A stretch of DNA of 6,405 nucleotides from the NCBI GenBank assembly GCA_020054355.1, contig JAGVLI010001064.1, positions 1 through 6,405 of the forward strand. The letters are read 5' to 3'. The position numbers and the translations under genes are program-made. The first letter of the stretch is position 1; every line of letters begins with the position of its first letter. The notes under the pieces are model-generated. The model saw only the letters and a list, made by a program, of their open reading frames with translations. It searched no databases and was not told the origin of the DNA. Below, piece by piece: positions 4,902 to 6,405 of the stretch. The DNA comes from Planctomycetales bacterium (GTDB lineage: Bacteria > Planctomycetota > Planctomycetia > Gemmatales > Gemmataceae).

Positions 4902-6227
4902 TTACAGCAACTCGTCAATCACCCGGCCGCTTTGCAAGACGCGAAATTCGGCGCGCTGCTGCGAGGTAACGCCGGTCAGTTCCAGCATGGTCGTGCCGAT
5001 CATCGCCGGCGTGATTGGTTCGGTGATCGGGTCGCTGCCGGTGCGGTCGCTCTCGCCGATGATCCGGCCGGGTTGCACGCCCGCGCCGGCCCACAGGGAG
5101 AAATAGCAGTTGGGCCAGTGGTCGCGGGAAGCGGTGCCGTTGATCTTCGGCGTCCGACCGAACTCGCCCATGCAGATGACCAGTGTGGTCTTGAGCAAGC
5201 CGCGCTGCTCCAGGTCGTCGAGCAGCGCCGAGAAGACGCGGTCGAGGATCGGGCAATGGCGGTCGGCCAGCATCTCGAAGTTGTAGATGTGCGTGTCCCA
5301 GCCGAAATCGCAGTTCGGCGTCATCGCCTCGACATACTGGCTCCAGTTGACCTGCACGTAGGGCACCTGGGCCTCGACCAGCCGGCGGGCGAGCAGGCAG
5401 CTCTGGCCGAAGGAGGTCTGCCCATAGGCGTCGCGGGTCTGCTGGCTTTCTCGGCTGACGTCGAGCGCCTTGCGGGCTTCCGGCGAGGTGAGCAGCTGAT
5501 AGGCCCTCTGCCGGGTTGCATCCCACTTCTGGAACTCGGAGGTGTCCAGGCGCTGCCGCAAGCCATCGAGTTCCGCGAGCAGCGAACGACGGTCTTCGAG
5601 GTGCTTCGGCGTCAAGCCGTCGAGCAGCTGAAGCGAGGGAATATCGACTTCGCCTTGCTCGGAACAATTGACGAGGAACGGGTCGTAGACCTTGCCCCAG
5701 TTGCCGCCGCCATAGCCCTTCATCGGGCCGACCACGTCGCGCGGGTTGCCCCGGCCGATGCTGATGAACGGCGGCAGCTGCCGGGGACCGCGCTGCCGGG
5801 CCAGCACGGAGCCGAAGTTCGGCGCGAGGCCCTCGCCCGCTTCGTCCGCGCCCGTCAGCGCGATGGTGCCGGCTTTCAAATGGTCGCTGTGAAAGTTCTT
5901 GTGGGATCGGATCAACGTATACTTATGACTGCGTGCCGCCAGCTTGGGCAACACCTCGGTGATGCGGACGCCGGGCGTGCGGGTCGCAATGGTCGAAAAC
6001 GGCCCGCGATACTCGGCGGGCGTATTCGGCTTGGGATCGAAGGTGTCGAGATGGCTCGGCGCGCCCCAGAGCCAGACGAGCAGCACCGACTTGGCCTTGG
6101 CCGGCTCCGACGCAGGGGTGAAGGCAGGCAGACCGCCAGCAAAGGGTGCGGCGAGGCCGGCTTGCAAGAAAGTCCGACGGCTGATGCCCTGGCAGATGCG
6201 CGTCGGAAAGCTCCCGATATTCAGCAT
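4902..6227 (-). CDS. DUF1501 protein with Tat signal (alkaline phosphatase/sulfatase-like fold)
   Basis: This 441-aa protein is a complete DUF1501 family member, abundant in planctomycetes. A twin-arginine motif SRRTFLQ (residues 16-22) followed by AGLAAPFAGGLPA directs folded export by Tat. Family motifs in order are WLWGAPSHLDTFDPKP (52-67), HSDH (113-116), GWDTH (309-313), GEFGRTP (354-360) and SRDHWP (367-372). The Asp and His residues in these motifs are placed like the metal ligands of the alkaline-phosphatase superfamily, which suggests a metal-dependent hydrolase, but the family's reaction is not established. The ATG at 6227 has GGGAG six bases upstream and puts the Tat motif at a normal distance; the ATG at 6296 would make a long, unlikely leader. 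DUF1501 genes often follow a DUF1549/DUF1553 cytochrome-like gene; the window shows none directly upstream, where a repeat region lies instead. Confidence 0.93.
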   Translation of the reverse strand: MLNIGSFPTRICQGISRRTFLQAGLAAPFAGGLPAFTPASEPAKAKSVLLVWLWGAPSHLDTFDPKPNTPAEYRGPFSTIATRTPGVRITEVLPKLAARSHKYTLIRSHKNFHSDHLKAGTIALTGADEAGEGLAPNFGSVLARQRGPRQLPPFISIGRGNPRDVVGPMKGYGGGNWGKVYDPFLVNCSEQGEVDIPSLQLLDGLTPKHLEDRRSLLAELDGLRQRLDTSEFQKWDATRQRAYQLLTSPEARKALDVSRESQQTRDAYGQTSFGQSCLLARRLVEAQVPYVQVNWSQYVEAMTPNCDFGWDTHIYNFEMLADRHCPILDRVFSALLDDLEQRGLLKTTLVICMGEFGRTPKINGTASRDHWPNCYFSLWAGAGVQPGRIIGESDRTGSDPITEPITPAMIGTTMLELTGVTSQQRAEFRVLQSGRVIDELL

Positions 6228-6267
6228 GGCAGGCTCCCGGAAGAGACTTCCTTTCAGCGTGAAATTA

Positions 6268-6296
6268 AGTCTAGCTTCGGCTCGCCGCCTTTGCAA
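6268..6296 (-). promoter_or_regulatory. Candidate promoter for the DUF1501 gene
   Basis: On the minus strand TTGCAA (6296-6291; 4 of 6) is followed after 17 bases by TAGACT (6273-6268; 4 of 6), about 40 bases before the ATG at 6227. A second TTGCAA lies at 6305-6310, fourteen bases away. The match is modest and visual only. Confidence 0.3.
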
Positions 6297-6355
6297 GCGG
6301 CAAGTTGCAAATTTCTGGCGACGGCCTCAACGCCGCATAGAATAGGCGTGCTGAT

Positions 6356-6405
6356 GTAGGTCAGGCTTTCCAGCCTGACACTCCGCAGCGTGTCAGGCTG
6401 GAAAG
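6356..6405. repeat. Nested palindromic repeat (family 3), cut by the window edge
   Basis: The arms 6366-6381 and 6390-6405 are perfect 16-base inverted repeats around an eight-base centre (TCCGCAGC). The left arm also forms its own hairpin: TCAGGCT (6361-6367) with AGCCTGA (6372-6378) on a TTCC loop, directly preceded by GTAGG at 6356-6360. The inverted partner probably continues past the edge and would end in CCTAC. The design is that of a REP doublet. It lies about 130 bases upstream of the DUF1501 start, between that gene and whatever precedes it. Confidence 0.8.

Noticed and set aside
4770..6359. Long plus-strand open frame of 529 codons opposite the DUF1501 gene
   Set aside because: It is the antisense reading of a clear family member in high-GC DNA, begins inside a repeat, and its translation is rich in Arg, Ala, Gly and Gln with no family motif.

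Overview
The window looks like chromosome from a high-GC planctomycete, probably of the Gemmatales type. The evidence is a planctomycete-style ECF sigma factor, a Tat-exported DUF1501 protein, a six-bladed PD40/TolB-like propeller, and several kinds of nested-palindrome intergenic repeat. The taxonomic call rests on recognising these families; there is no rRNA or other marker. Every gene I can support lies on the minus strand, so the order of transcription runs from right to left.

Layout from right to left: (1) Positions 6228-6405 hold the upstream region of the DUF1501 gene, with a candidate promoter and a nested palindromic repeat cut by the window edge. (2) 4902-6227 is a DUF1501 (alkaline-phosphatase/sulfatase-fold) protein with a twin-arginine signal. 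(3) 4750-4901 is a gap filled mainly by a long palindromic repeat. (4) 3955-4749 is a cytoplasmic PD40 six-repeat propeller. (5) 3732-3954 is a palindrome-rich upstream region with a plausible sigma70-type promoter. (6) 2293-3731 is the most distinctive part: two tandem copies of a two-gene cassette. Each copy has a DUF5678-like small protein followed, with a 4-nt stop/start overlap, by a small retropepsin-like aspartic protease. (7) 1154-2117 is a 116-aa protein of unknown function, overlapping by 20 nt a divergent dCTP deaminase/dUTPase-family protein. (8) 1007-1118 is a pair of inverted hairpin repeats. (9) 529-924 is an AT-richer unknown gene. (10) 1-295 is the N-terminal part of an ECF sigma factor that leaves the window.

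The four-gene protease/DUF5678 block reads as one operon: overlaps within each cassette, a 19-nt gap between cassettes, and a candidate promoter upstream. The duplicated proteases differ at the catalytic triplet (Asp-Ser-Gly in one, Asp-Thr-Ala in the other) and at the C-terminus, so the copies have diverged in the parts that matter for catalysis. The dCTP-deaminase-like gene keeps the core Ser/Arg/Glu of the family but lacks one expected arginine and carries a long insertion; its partner is unrecognised. The best candidates for something undescribed are the duplicated DUF5678-retropepsin module, the unknown-plus-Dcd-like pair, and the REP-like repeats, two of which share a GTAGG-plus-hairpin design.
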